Shown piece after piece: positions 35,675 through 47,360 of a DNA stretch of 64,000 bases. Positions within the stretch are counted from its first letter, which is position 1. The number at the start of each line of letters is the position of its first letter. The notes beneath the pieces were generated by a model. It ran no database searches and had not been told where the DNA came from. It was given only the letters and a program-made list of their open reading frames with translations. Location of the stretch: the NCBI RefSeq assembly GCF_014901205.1, contig NZ_JACNMU010000003.1, positions 434,001 to 498,000 on the forward strand, given 5' to 3'. Source of the stretch: Meridianimarinicoccus sp. MJW13 (GTDB taxonomy: Bacteria; Pseudomonadota; Alphaproteobacteria; Rhodobacterales; Rhodobacteraceae). The position numbers and the translations under genes are program-made.

Positions 35675-38666
35675 GCAGCCCCATCAGCGCAGCGGCAAAG
35701 GGATTGTCCGGATCGATCGGCTTTTCGGCCTTCTTCGGACGCGCTGAATAGGTCTTGGCACCCTGCGGCGGACGTTTGCCCTTGCCCTTGCCGCCCTGGA
35801 ACTTGCCGCCGGGCTTGTCGCCACGCGGCTTGCCGTCGCCGCGCGGTTTGCCACGGGCGGGTCGATCACCGGGAGCACCTTCGCGACGGCCCTGTTGCGG
35901 ACGTCCGCCCTGACGGCGGCGCGGTGCCCAGGTGAAGGTGTAGAACACCTCGATCTCGGGCTCGGCCGGCGCGTCGGCGTCACTGGCTTCGGCAGCGGCC
36001 TCGATGGCCACCTCCGCCGGTTCCTCGGGAGCGGCTTCGGTTGCCGGTGCCTCGGCCGAAGTGTCCGCGCTGACGGGGGCTTCTTCTGTGGGGGCTTCCG
36101 CGGCGGGGGCCTCGGCGGGGATTTCCGCCTCTGCCGCGGTCTCAGCGGCCGCGTCCGTTTCCGGTTGCGCAACCGTTGCGTCGGCCTCGGAGGCTGCTTC
36201 TGTATCCGTCTCTGGCGTCTCGGCCCCGGCGCTGGCGTCCGGTTCCGTTGTGGCTTCGGGCGCGGTTTTCGCCTCGACCGGTTGCGGGCGCGCCTTGGGG
36301 CGCTCGTCACGTTCCGCCTTGTAGCCCAGCCCCTGCATCAGCCCCGCGAATTGTTCCAGCGTCATGCCGGTGATCGACAGCATGTCGGGCGTGGCTTCGA
36401 AGCCACCGCGCGTGTCCTGCGCGCGCAGCAGATCGGCCAGACGTTCCAGCATGTCGATGCGAATCGCCCGCTCTCCGGCGGCGCGATAGCCAGCCATGGT
36501 GTGATAGCCCTCGGGGACATCGGTCGCGGTCGGCACGGTCACCAGACCCGGCGGCGGGCTGGAGGGGAATTCATCCAGACCCTGCGCCAGCGACCACAGC
36601 ACCAGCCGCAGCCGCGTCGGCGCCGGCTTCAGCAGCAGCGGCATGAAGATGGTGAACTGGCCGAAACGGATGCCATGCTTGCGCAGCATGCCGCGCGCTT
36701 CCTGGTCCAGCTCCTTGACGTCACCCGCGACCTCGTCGCGCGGCACCACGCCATTGCCTTCGACCATGCGGAAGGCAAAGCCACGGGCCAGCCCGGTCAG
36801 GGTCTCGTCCCGTTGCAGGTTCAGCAGCGGTTCGAACAGGGTCGCAACCTTGCGGTCGATGAAATGCTGCAGGCGGCGTTCCACCTTGGCGGCCACATCG
36901 GCACCGGCTTCGTCATCGACGAACGCCTTGACCTGCGGCTTCAGCGGCTCGGATCCGGCAACCAGCTTGCCCACCGCGTGTTCGCCCCACATCAGCCCGC
37001 CCTGATCGGTATAGTCGATCTCGCTGTCGGGCGCGTTGTAGAACTTGTCGGCACGCAGATGAAAATGCGGGGCCAGTGCCTGAAGGCTGGCCTGCCGCAA
37101 TGTCTTGGCTTCATCGGGGGAGCCGGATTTGTCCTGGATGAAGCGAAATCCTTCCAGCCGTCCGACGAACTGTTCCTCGACGGTGACTTCGCCCAAATCG
37201 TTTACTTCAGCCACAAGGCTCTCCCTCTGCTTCAACCGGCGCAACAACACGGATGTGCGCCGATCAACAAATCTTTGTGTGAGACGCGCATGAAGCGCAT
37301 CCGACAGGCGGTCTTCTACAGCCCGAGTGACCTCACGCCAATGGGCTTCATCGTCCAACCAGCCTTTCCGCTGAGCCACATATGTCCAAGTGCGGATATA
37401 TGCCAGTCGTTTCGACAATGTGTCGATATCGCCTTCGGTCCGGTCGATGCGTTTGACCTGCCGCGCCATCCAGTCGTCGGGAATGCGGCGCAATTCGAGC
37501 AGGTCGTTGAAAATCGTCTCAAGCAGCGTGGCATGTTCGGCATGGCTGATGCCCCGGAAGTCGGGGATCCGGCACACGTCCCACAGCAGGCGCACCGCCT
37601 GCGGGTCGCTCAGCCGGGCCCGGATGGCCCCCACTTCGGCCAGCGTCTTCAGCGCCATCAGGTCGTCGGCTTCGCGCGCGCGGGACAGCCATTCGTCGTC
37701 GGTGCGCTCTTCAAGCGAGCCGATCAGCCGGCCCACGGTGCCGAAATCCAGCCGCGCGTTGCGCCATTGCAACTTCTTGACCGGCACGAAGCGGTTGGCG
37801 GTGATGGCCTGCGCCAGATCCTCGGGCAGCGGGCGGGCCTCGCCGGTGACGCCGAAAGTGCCGTTCTGGGTGTGGCGCCCGGCGCGACCAGCGATTTGCG
37901 CCAACTCGTTGGGTTGCAAGGGGCGCATCCGGCGGCCGTCGAACTTGGACAGCGATGAAAACGCCACGTGCTGGATGTCCAGGTTCAGCCCCATGCCGAT
38001 GGCATCGGTGGCGACAAGGTGATCGACCTCGCCGCTTTGATACAGTTCCACCTGCGCGTTACGGGTGCGCGGGCTGAGCGCGCCCATCACCACCGCCGCC
38101 CCGCCCTTCTGGCGGCGCAGCAGTTCGGCGATGGCATAGACGTTTTCCACCGAGAACCCGACGATGGCCGAGCGTGCAGGCATCCGGCTGATCTTCTTGG
38201 CGCCGATATAGGTCAGTTCGGACAGGCGGTCGCGATGGGTGAAGACGACGCCGGGCACCTGTGCGGCGATGGCACTGCGCATGGTGTCGGCCCCCAGAAA
38301 CAGGGTTTCCAGCAGGCCACGGGCGCGCAGCAGGCGGTCGGTGAACACATGGCCGCGTTCGGGATCGGCGCACAGCTGGATCTCGTCCACGGCCACGAAA
38401 TCCGCGCCCATGCCCTCGGGCATCGCTTCGACGGTGCAGACCCAGTATTGCGCCCGCTCCGGCACGATGCGTTCCTCGCCGGTGATCAGCGCCACCACCG
38501 AGGGGCCGCGTTTTTCCTTGACCCGGTCGTAAACCTCGCGCGCAAGCAGCCGCAGCGGCAGGCCGATGACCCCGGTGCGATGCATCAGCATCCGTTCAAT
38601 GGCGTAATGGGTCTTGCCGGTGTTGGTGGGGCCAAGCACCGCTTCGATGCGACTGCTGCCAGACAT
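35661..38666 (-). CDS. Suv3-like DExH/D RNA helicase with acidic and basic tail
   Basis: 1001 residues. The helicase core (about 1-400) has Walker A GPTNTGKTHYAIERM, the DEAD-box variant VAVDEIQL, and the motif VI stretch QIAGRAGRHTQ, as in mitochondrial Suv3, an RNA helicase partnered with RNA degradation. About residues 400-790 form the Suv3-type helical C-domain. Residues ~800-930 are a low-complexity Ala/Glu/Thr region, and the last 70 are Arg/Gly/Lys-rich (RRRQGGRPQQGRREG), a likely RNA-binding tail. ATG 38666 follows AAGGGG. Coupled to the S4-domain gene. Confidence 0.9.
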   Translation of the reverse strand: MSGSSRIEAVLGPTNTGKTHYAIERMLMHRTGVIGLPLRLLAREVYDRVKEKRGPSVVALITGEERIVPERAQYWVCTVEAMPEGMGADFVAVDEIQLCADPERGHVFTDRLLRARGLLETLFLGADTMRSAIAAQVPGVVFTHRDRLSELTYIGAKKISRMPARSAIVGFSVENVYAIAELLRRQKGGAAVVMGALSPRTRNAQVELYQSGEVDHLVATDAIGMGLNLDIQHVAFSSLSKFDGRRMRPLQPNELAQIAGRAGRHTQNGTFGVTGEARPLPEDLAQAITANRFVPVKKLQWRNARLDFGTVGRLIGSLEERTDDEWLSRAREADDLMALKTLAEVGAIRARLSDPQAVRLLWDVCRIPDFRGISHAEHATLLETIFNDLLELRRIPDDWMARQVKRIDRTEGDIDTLSKRLAYIRTWTYVAQRKGWLDDEAHWREVTRAVEDRLSDALHARLTQRFVDRRTSVLLRRLKQRESLVAEVNDLGEVTVEEQFVGRLEGFRFIQDKSGSPDEAKTLRQASLQALAPHFHLRADKFYNAPDSEIDYTDQGGLMWGEHAVGKLVAGSEPLKPQVKAFVDDEAGADVAAKVERRLQHFIDRKVATLFEPLLNLQRDETLTGLARGFAFRMVEGNGVVPRDEVAGDVKELDQEARGMLRKHGIRFGQFTIFMPLLLKPAPTRLRLVLWSLAQGLDEFPSSPPPGLVTVPTATDVPEGYHTMAGYRAAGERAIRIDMLERLADLLRAQDTRGGFEATPDMLSITGMTLEQFAGLMQGLGYKAERDERPKARPQPVEAKTAPEATTEPDASAGAETPETDTEAASEADATVAQPETDAAAETAAEAEIPAEAPAAEAPTEEAPVSADTSAEAPATEAAPEEPAEVAIEAAAEASDADAPAEPEIEVFYTFTWAPRRRQGGRPQQGRREGAPGDRPARGKPRGDGKPRGDKPGGKFQGGKGKGKRPPQGAKTYSARPKKAEKPIDPDNPFAAALMGLRDKT

Positions 38667-38712
38667 GAGACCCCTTTCCTTCGCCGCCGGAATGCCCGCC
38701 GGGATCCGCGTG

Positions 38713-39273
38713 TCAGAGGGCGGTTTCGCCCAAGCGGGCTTCAAGCCGCTTCATCGCATCTTTTACGTTCGGGCGGTGGGGATGTATAGCGTTGACCATA
38801 CGATAGGCATCCAGCGCGCGGGCCTCGTCGCCGATCTGTTCCAGAATCATCCCCAGTCCGCTCAACGCCCCGAAATGGCGCGGGTTCAGGGCCAGGGTCG
38901 CCTCGATGTCGCGCAGGGACAGGCCCAGCAGACCGGCCTGGAAATAGGCGGTGGCGCGGGCGTTGTAGCCTTCGGCGAAGTCCGGTGCGTGGTCGATCAG
39001 GGCGGACAGATGGTCGATGGCCGCCGGCATGTCCCCGGCCGTCATGGCCTGGCGGCCGCGCTCCAGCAACAGATCGGCGGTGTCGGACCCGGATTTCGAC
39101 CAGATGCCCCAGATCTCGTTCTCGACCTGCTGCCAGTTGGCCAGTTCGGGATCGGCAAGCCGGTCGAACAGCCTGTCGAGCGGCGCCTCCTCGGCCAGCG
39201 CCATGGTGGAAAACCCCACTGCCACAAAAAGTGTCGCTACGGCGTATTTGATCTGGGTCCGAATACTTCGCAT
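38713..39273 (-). CDS. Periplasmic TPR protein
   Basis: 186 residues with a signal peptide (about 1-27, ending STMALA). Three TPR-like helical pairs follow: DTADLLLERGRQAMTAGDMP, AIDHLSALIDHAPDFAEGYN and RDIEATLALNPRHFGALSGLG. TPR solenoids mediate protein contacts; no partner is evident. ATG 39273 gives the signal peptide. It is 46 bases upstream of the helicase gene on the same strand and divergent from the SCP2 gene. Confidence 0.85.
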   Translation of the reverse strand: MRSIRTQIKYAVATLFVAVGFSTMALAEEAPLDRLFDRLADPELANWQQVENEIWGIWSKSGSDTADLLLERGRQAMTAGDMPAAIDHLSALIDHAPDFAEGYNARATAYFQAGLLGLSLRDIEATLALNPRHFGALSGLGMILEQIGDEARALDAYRMVNAIHPHRPNVKDAMKRLEARLGETAL

Positions 39274-39337
39274 ATGGCGAGGATAGCGCAAAACATGTTC
39301 CCGTCGATAGCCGCGGGAATGCAACAGGAGAGCACAA

Positions 39338-39625
39338 ATGAGCGATGTTATTGCAGGAGCCGTCGAGAAACTGGCCGAAAAGATGCCCAACGGCTTCGAC
39401 GGGGTGGCCCGTTTCGATATCGAGGGCGAAGGCTCGATCATGGTGGACAGCGACGGCGTGCGCGCTGGTGCGGAAGACGCCGATGTGACGTTGATCGCCG
39501 ACGAGGACACGTTCCGCGAGATGATGTCGGGCGAACTGGACCCGACCTCGGCCTACATGGGCGGTCGCCTGAAGATCGACGGCGACCTTGGGTTGGCGAT
39601 GAAACTGGGCTCCTCGCTGTCGTGA
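39338..39625 (+). CDS. SCP2 sterol-carrier-like domain protein
   Basis: 95 residues, a stand-alone SCP2 domain: FDGVARFDIEGEGSIMVDSDG, DADVTLIADEDTFREMMSGE and DPTSAYMGGRLKIDGDLGLAMKLG. These bind lipids or acyl groups in a hydrophobic tunnel. Its last bases overlap the alpha/beta hydrolase start (GTGA), so the two are made together, suggesting lipid or lysophospholipid handling. Confidence 0.9.
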   Translation: MSDVIAGAVEKLAEKMPNGFDGVARFDIEGEGSIMVDSDGVRAGAEDADVTLIADEDTFREMMSGELDPTSAYMGGRLKIDGDLGLAMKLGSSLS

Positions 39626-40566
39626 GATTTGGCCCGGCCCCGTTCCATACCCCGTCGTCGCAGGCCCCCGAGGGGGCCGAGGCGCATTGGGCCGAGGCTA
39701 GCGACGGCGTGCGGCTGCGGGTGGGGCGTCTGGCGACAGGGCCACGGGGCACGGTTCTGATCCTGCCGGGACGGACCGAGTACCTTGAGAAGTACGGGCT
39801 TCCCGCCGCCGAGTTTCTGGCACGCGGCTATGGATCGGTGGCCGTCGACTTTCGCGGTCAGGGGCTGGCCGACCGGCCGCTGACCGATCCCGCCATCGGG
39901 CATGTCGAGGATTTCGCCGAGTATCAGTGCGATGTGGCGACCCTGCTGGCCTATGCCGCGCATCATGACATGCCGCGCCCCTGGGTGCTGCTGGGTCATT
40001 CCATGGGCGGCGCCATTGGCCTGCGCGCCGTTCTGAACGGTCTCGATGTGACCTCGGCGGTGTTCTCTGCGCCGATGTGGGGCATCAACATGTATCCCGG
40101 CGTGCGCCCGGCAGCCTGGGGTTTGGGCTGGCTGGCGCACAAGACCCGCCTGAACCGATGGATCACCCCGGGCATGTCGCGTGAAACCTACGTGCGGCTG
40201 GCGGATCCGACAGACAACTGGCTGACCACGGATCCCGAGATGATCGCCTATATGCGGCGGCAGCTGGACGCAGTACCGGGGCTGGATCTGGGCGCGCCGT
40301 CGGTGCCCTGGCTTTACCGCGCGCTGGTCGAATGCCGTGCGCTGCGCCGAATCCGCGATCCCGGCATCCCGACCCTGACCGTGGTGCCGACACGGGACGA
40401 AATCGTTTCGGTGCCCGACATGACCCGTCAGGGCCGCGAGATGACCGGCGGCCAGATCGAGATCATCGAGGGCGGCCGCCACGAGACGATGATGGAAACA
40501 CCCGCGCGCCGAAAACAGTTCTTCGACCGCGCAGCAGCTTTCTTCGACCAGCATCGCGGCACCTGA
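39622..40566 (+). CDS. Alpha/beta hydrolase (lysophospholipase/PldB-like)
   Basis: 314 residues. The catalytic triad can be followed: the nucleophile elbow GHSMGG, Asp in VVPTRDEIVS and His in GGRHETMMETP. The Asp-Gly segment VAVDFRGQGLADRP and the cap region are of the lysophospholipase/monoglyceride lipase type. GTG 39622 overlaps the SCP2 stop (GTGA), the best supported start. The 3' end overlaps the tail of the - strand gene 40463-41266 by 104 bases. Confidence 0.88.
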   Translation: MRFGPAPFHTPSSQAPEGAEAHWAEASDGVRLRVGRLATGPRGTVLILPGRTEYLEKYGLPAAEFLARGYGSVAVDFRGQGLADRPLTDPAIGHVEDFAEYQCDVATLLAYAAHHDMPRPWVLLGHSMGGAIGLRAVLNGLDVTSAVFSAPMWGINMYPGVRPAAWGLGWLAHKTRLNRWITPGMSRETYVRLADPTDNWLTTDPEMIAYMRRQLDAVPGLDLGAPSVPWLYRALVECRALRRIRDPGIPTLTVVPTRDEIVSVPDMTRQGREMTGGQIEIIEGGRHETMMETPARRKQFFDRAAAFFDQHRGT

Positions 40567-41266
40567 GGCGTCCGCGTCCGCGCAGGCCGACGCCGGTCAG
40601 GGCTACCAGTCCGCTGATCCCGTACACCAGCGCGCCCGACAGGGGCACCGGGCCCGGCGTGGACGAAACGAACCTGCGCTGCACCTGTATCGCTGCCCCG
40701 GACATGGCCTGCGCCCCATAGCGCGGCGCATCGAGGGGTCGAGGGCTGTTGTAGTCATAGCTGGCGATCTCGGCCCCGGTGAGCGGATCAAGGTTGAACA
40801 GCCCCGGCAATGTGAAGGACAGCCGCGCCAGCGGCGTTGTCGCCCCCGAAGCAGCGGTAAAGACCTCGACCCCGCCGCGCAGGCCAAAGCCCGCCCCGCT
40901 CTGGATCACCAGCGCATCCGTCATCACGCTGTGCGAGATCCGCATTCCTGACATGGACAATCCCGCGATATCAGCGGTTTGCATGGAGACACTGACCCCA
41001 GTCACCGCAGGTTGCCGCAGCCCGAAGGCAAAGGCCTGATCGACCGGTGTGCGATAGGTCAGGTGAAATCCCATATCCATGCGCGTGATCGGCGCAGGGC
41101 CGCCAACGGTGGCCGTCGGCATCACCCCGGCCCAGAAATTCGACTGGTACGAAAAGTCCTGAAACACCACGTGGATGGCATCCACCCGCGTGGCCGCCCC
41201 TGCCGGAGACAGCGCCAGCAGCAACGCCACAATGCCCCCCTGAACGCCAACCCTCAAGCACCGCAT
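40463..41266 (-). CDS. Secreted protein with VPLPA-like sorting signal and extra C-terminal tail
   Basis: 267 residues from ATG 41266, which follows GGAGAG and opens a signal peptide (about 1-25, ending AGAA). The body is beta-rich without catalytic motifs. A sorting-signal-like end occurs early: GPVPLSGALVYGISGLVALTG, then RGRGR. Instead of stopping there the frame runs on for about 33 basic residues and overlaps the hydrolase gene by 104 bases. Such signals normally lie at the very end, so either the tail is clipped, or the stop was lost by mutation or a sequencing error. Confidence 0.7.
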   Translation of the reverse strand: MRCLRVGVQGGIVALLLALSPAGAATRVDAIHVVFQDFSYQSNFWAGVMPTATVGGPAPITRMDMGFHLTYRTPVDQAFAFGLRQPAVTGVSVSMQTADIAGLSMSGMRISHSVMTDALVIQSGAGFGLRGGVEVFTAASGATTPLARLSFTLPGLFNLDPLTGAEIASYDYNSPRPLDAPRYGAQAMSGAAIQVQRRFVSSTPGPVPLSGALVYGISGLVALTGVGLRGRGRLRCRDAGRRKLLRGRRTVFGARVFPSSSRGGRPR

Positions 41267-41401
41267 GATCCATACTCTCCCTGCCCGGACTGGCAGATCA
41301 CGCACACAGCACCTGTCGGCCAGAGTTCAAGACTCCGGCCCAGAGGTAGAAACCTTGGGTTGACGAAGGGTTAACCACGACCGGCGCGGGTGCCCTTTCG
41401 G

Positions 41402-44851
<3,450 letters not shown>

Positions 44852-44945
44852 GTCACCCTCCGGGGTGGTTGCGTGGTTCCGCGCCGTGACCTACCCGGCC
44901 CCACCGTCGTGTCAAGCACCCGGTCCGGCGGAGATCGGCGCGCCC

Positions 44946-44985
44946 GATTTCTTCTTGGCCAAAATACTCCCGCCGGAGGCACCCG
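44946..44985 (-). repeat. Rhodobacteraceae-type intergenic element (CCTCCGGCGGGAG + TATTTT)
   Basis: On the - strand the sequence GCCTCCGGCGGGAGTATTTT runs into GGCCAAGAAGAA. I recall very similar stretches in many Rhodobacteraceae intergenic regions. The short CTCC/GGAG stem and T-rich end suggest a terminator for the membrane-protein gene ending at 44995. Only one copy is in this window. Confidence 0.45.
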
Positions 44986-44994
44986 CCCCCGGCC

Positions 44995-45510
44995 CTAGAG
45001 CATCACCGCTGACAGGTTGTAGTACATTCCCCAGATGGCGCTGAAGAATACCGCCAGCAGCGCCAGCGCATGCAGCTTCCAGCGCAGGACGCTCAAGGCA
45101 CGCGGCAGGTCGTCCACGGTCATCTGTGCCTGCGCCATGTGCCGGGCTCCGCGCGCGGTTATCCAGGCGGCCAGCGCCAGCGGCAAGGCCAGCACAAGGA
45201 TGGCCTGGGCAAATTCCACGCGGTAGACGACAGACAGCAGGATCAGCCCGGTCAGCGCAAAGGCCCAGAACCCCACCAGGATCGGACCCAGGCCGTTCAG
45301 ATGCGCCAGATGACGGCTCACCATGATCTCGGTCAGGGCCGCCAGCCGTTCCCGCGCCGCGGGATCCTCGGCCCGCGCCGCCCGCAGCATGTCCACCGGG
45401 ATCCCCATCGGATAGGTCAGAACCCGCGACCAGATCACGCCCAGAAGGATCCAGTACCAGACACTGGAAAACGACCGCAGGTCGATCAGGTCAAGAATTG
45501 TCGTCGGCAC
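44995..45510 (-). CDS. Conserved membrane protein of unknown function
   Basis: 171 residues with four membrane helices (about 16-33, 73-96, 98-118 and 147-167) and a charged cytoplasmic loop (about 38-70, rich in Arg, Ala and Glu). No family recognised. ATG 45510 gives the N-terminus MPTTILDLIDLRSFSSVWYW. It lies between mfd and hemB, divergent from the latter with 127 bases between. Nothing in the neighbourhood suggests a role. Confidence 0.75.
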   Translation of the reverse strand: MPTTILDLIDLRSFSSVWYWILLGVIWSRVLTYPMGIPVDMLRAARAEDPAARERLAALTEIMVSRHLAHLNGLGPILVGFWAFALTGLILLSVVYRVEFAQAILVLALPLALAAWITARGARHMAQAQMTVDDLPRALSVLRWKLHALALLAVFFSAIWGMYYNLSAVML

Positions 45511-45637
45511 GGTATGGGATTCCCGTTCAAGTCTGTCTTCCAGCTAGCCCAATGCGGCGCGATTGCCCAGCCCCCGCCGCCTCTTGAGCCTGCCGCCCAT
45601 CGGTGGCAGTCAGGGAGCAGTCAGAAAGGATCCCAAG

Positions 45638-46636
45638 ATGACCGACGCCCATCGACAATACCTGCGCAATCGTCCGCGGCGCACGCGCCGGACCGCCGCC
45701 CTGCGCGGGCTGGTGCGCGAAACCACCCTGTCGGTGACCGATCTGATCTGGCCGGTCTTCGTGCGCGACGGTGACGGCATCGAAGACCCCATCGCCGCGA
45801 TGCCCGGCGTCTCGCGCCTGTCTGTCGACAAGGCGGTCGAGGCTGCCCGCATGGCCGCAGATCTGGGCATCCCGGCCATGTGTCTGTTTCCCTACACAGC
45901 GATGGAAGACCGCACCGAAAGCTGCGAGATGGCCTGGGATCCCGACAACCTGTCGAACCGCGCCATCCGGGCAATCAAGGCCGCCGTGCCCGAGATCGCG
46001 GTCATGACCGACATCGCGCTGGATCCCTATAACGCCAACGGCCATGACGGCATTGTCCGCGACGGGATGATCGTGAACGACGAAACCGTCGCGGCGCTGG
46101 TGCGTATGGGGCTGGCACAGGCCGAGGCGGGCGCCGACATCCTTGGCCCCTCGGACATGATGGACGGGCGCATCGGTGCCATCCGCGACGCGCTGGAGGC
46201 GGCGGGCCATTCCGACGTGGCGATCATGAGCTATTCGGCGAAATTCGCCTCGTCCTTCTACGGCCCGTTCCGCGACGCGGTGGGTGCCTCGGCAGCCCTG
46301 AAGGGGGACAAGAACACCTACCAGATCGACCCGGCCAACCGCGACGAGGCCCTGCGCATGATCGCCCGCGATCTCGACGAGGGCGCCGACATGGTCATGG
46401 TCAAGCCGGGCATGGCCTATCTCGACATCTGCACCCAGGTTCGCGACAGCTTCGGCGTGCCCACCTACGCCTACCAGGTGTCCGGCGAATACGCGATGCT
46501 GGAGGGGGCGGCCCGCAACGGCTGGCTGGATGGCGACAAGGTGATGATGGAAAGCCTGCTGGCCTTCAAACGCGCCGGCTGCAACGGCATCCTGACCTAT
46601 TTTGCCCCCCGCGCCGCGCGGCTTCTGGCCGGGTGA
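45638..46636 (+). CDS. hemB: Porphobilinogen synthase (delta-aminolevulinic acid dehydratase)
   Basis: 332 residues. HemB condenses two 5-aminolevulinate molecules to porphobilinogen, second common step to haem and bacteriochlorophyll. The two Schiff-base lysines lie in SYSAKFASSFYGPFRD and MVMVKPGMAYLDI. The metal site reads ALDPYNANGHDGIV without the three zinc cysteines, so this is the magnesium/potassium-type enzyme typical of alphaproteobacteria. GAAAGGA is seven bases before the ATG, fixing the start. Confidence 0.96.
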   Translation: MTDAHRQYLRNRPRRTRRTAALRGLVRETTLSVTDLIWPVFVRDGDGIEDPIAAMPGVSRLSVDKAVEAARMAADLGIPAMCLFPYTAMEDRTESCEMAWDPDNLSNRAIRAIKAAVPEIAVMTDIALDPYNANGHDGIVRDGMIVNDETVAALVRMGLAQAEAGADILGPSDMMDGRIGAIRDALEAAGHSDVAIMSYSAKFASSFYGPFRDAVGASAALKGDKNTYQIDPANRDEALRMIARDLDEGADMVMVKPGMAYLDICTQVRDSFGVPTYAYQVSGEYAMLEGAARNGWLDGDKVMMESLLAFKRAGCNGILTYFAPRAARLLAG

Positions 46637-46731
46637 TGCTGCGCTGCGGTGACACGGGGCGCGTTTCGCGCTAGACTGCGCGCCAATCGCGGGGCAACCG
46701 CTTCCGAGCAGTGAAAATCGAGGCAAAGACA

Positions 46732-47280
46732 ATGATCAACATGACGCGGCGTGGGCTGCTTCTGGGCGCGGGCGCGCTTCTGGCCGCCTGCGACAACTCC
46801 GTGGGCTCCAAAGGGGCGCAAACCATCGACACGCGGGTCGCCGCGGCGCTGGACTACATGTACAAGACCTATCCCGAAACCGCCGAATTGCGCGACAAAT
46901 CCGTCGGCATGCTGGTGATGCCGCTGGTAGGCGAGGCCGGGTTCATGGTTGGTGGCTCCTACGGCGAAGGCGCGCTGCAGGTGGCCGGGGTGACGGTGGA
47001 CTACTACTCGGCCACCCAAGGCAGCGTCGGGTTTCAGATCGGGGCGCAGCAATACGCCTACGTGCTGTTCTTCCTGACGCCCGAGTCCCTGCGCCGCTTC
47101 CGCACCTCGCCGGGCTGGGATGCCGGGGCGGCCGCGGAATTCACCGGTGGCGAGGTCGGCGGCGCGCTGAAGGCCAGCACCGTGACTTCGAATTCGGCCA
47201 TTGCCTTCCTGTTTGCGCAGCAGGGCCTGATGGCCGGGGCCACCATCGAGGGCACCAAGTACACCCGCATCCTGCGCTGA
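46732..47280 (+). CDS. YSC84/SYLF-domain lipoprotein
   Basis: 182 residues with a twin-Arg-like start (NMTRRGLLLGAG) and a lipobox LLAAC, so probably a lipid-anchored envelope protein. The rest resembles the YSC84/SYLF (BPSL1445-like) domain: MLVMPLVGEAGFMVGGSYGEGAL, VDYYSATQGSVGFQIGAQ and SNSAIAFLFAQQGLMAGATIEG. Some homologues bind phospholipids. ATG 46732 gives the signal; GTG 46711 would add seven residues. Confidence 0.85.
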   Translation: MINMTRRGLLLGAGALLAACDNSVGSKGAQTIDTRVAAALDYMYKTYPETAELRDKSVGMLVMPLVGEAGFMVGGSYGEGALQVAGVTVDYYSATQGSVGFQIGAQQYAYVLFFLTPESLRRFRTSPGWDAGAAAEFTGGEVGGALKASTVTSNSAIAFLFAQQGLMAGATIEGTKYTRILR

Positions 47281-47305
47281 TCGCACAAAGCCGGAATGCC
47301 CCTTG

Positions 47306-47327
47306 TCCCGCGCGCGCCTGCGCGGGA
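47306..47327 (+). other. Hairpin between YSC84 lipoprotein and acylase genes
   Basis: Stem TCCCGCGC/GCGCGGGA with a 6-base loop, 25 bases after the lipoprotein stop, no T-run. Confidence 0.35.
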
Positions 47328-47360
47328 TGATCCCGAAAGGACAGATTGCAGGAGCCTGCC

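Noticed and set aside
40567-41266. Treating the 40463-41266 protein as a frameshifted pseudogene
   Set aside because: Signal peptide, body and sorting signal are all in one frame; only the tail is odd, so I kept it as an intact gene with a remark.
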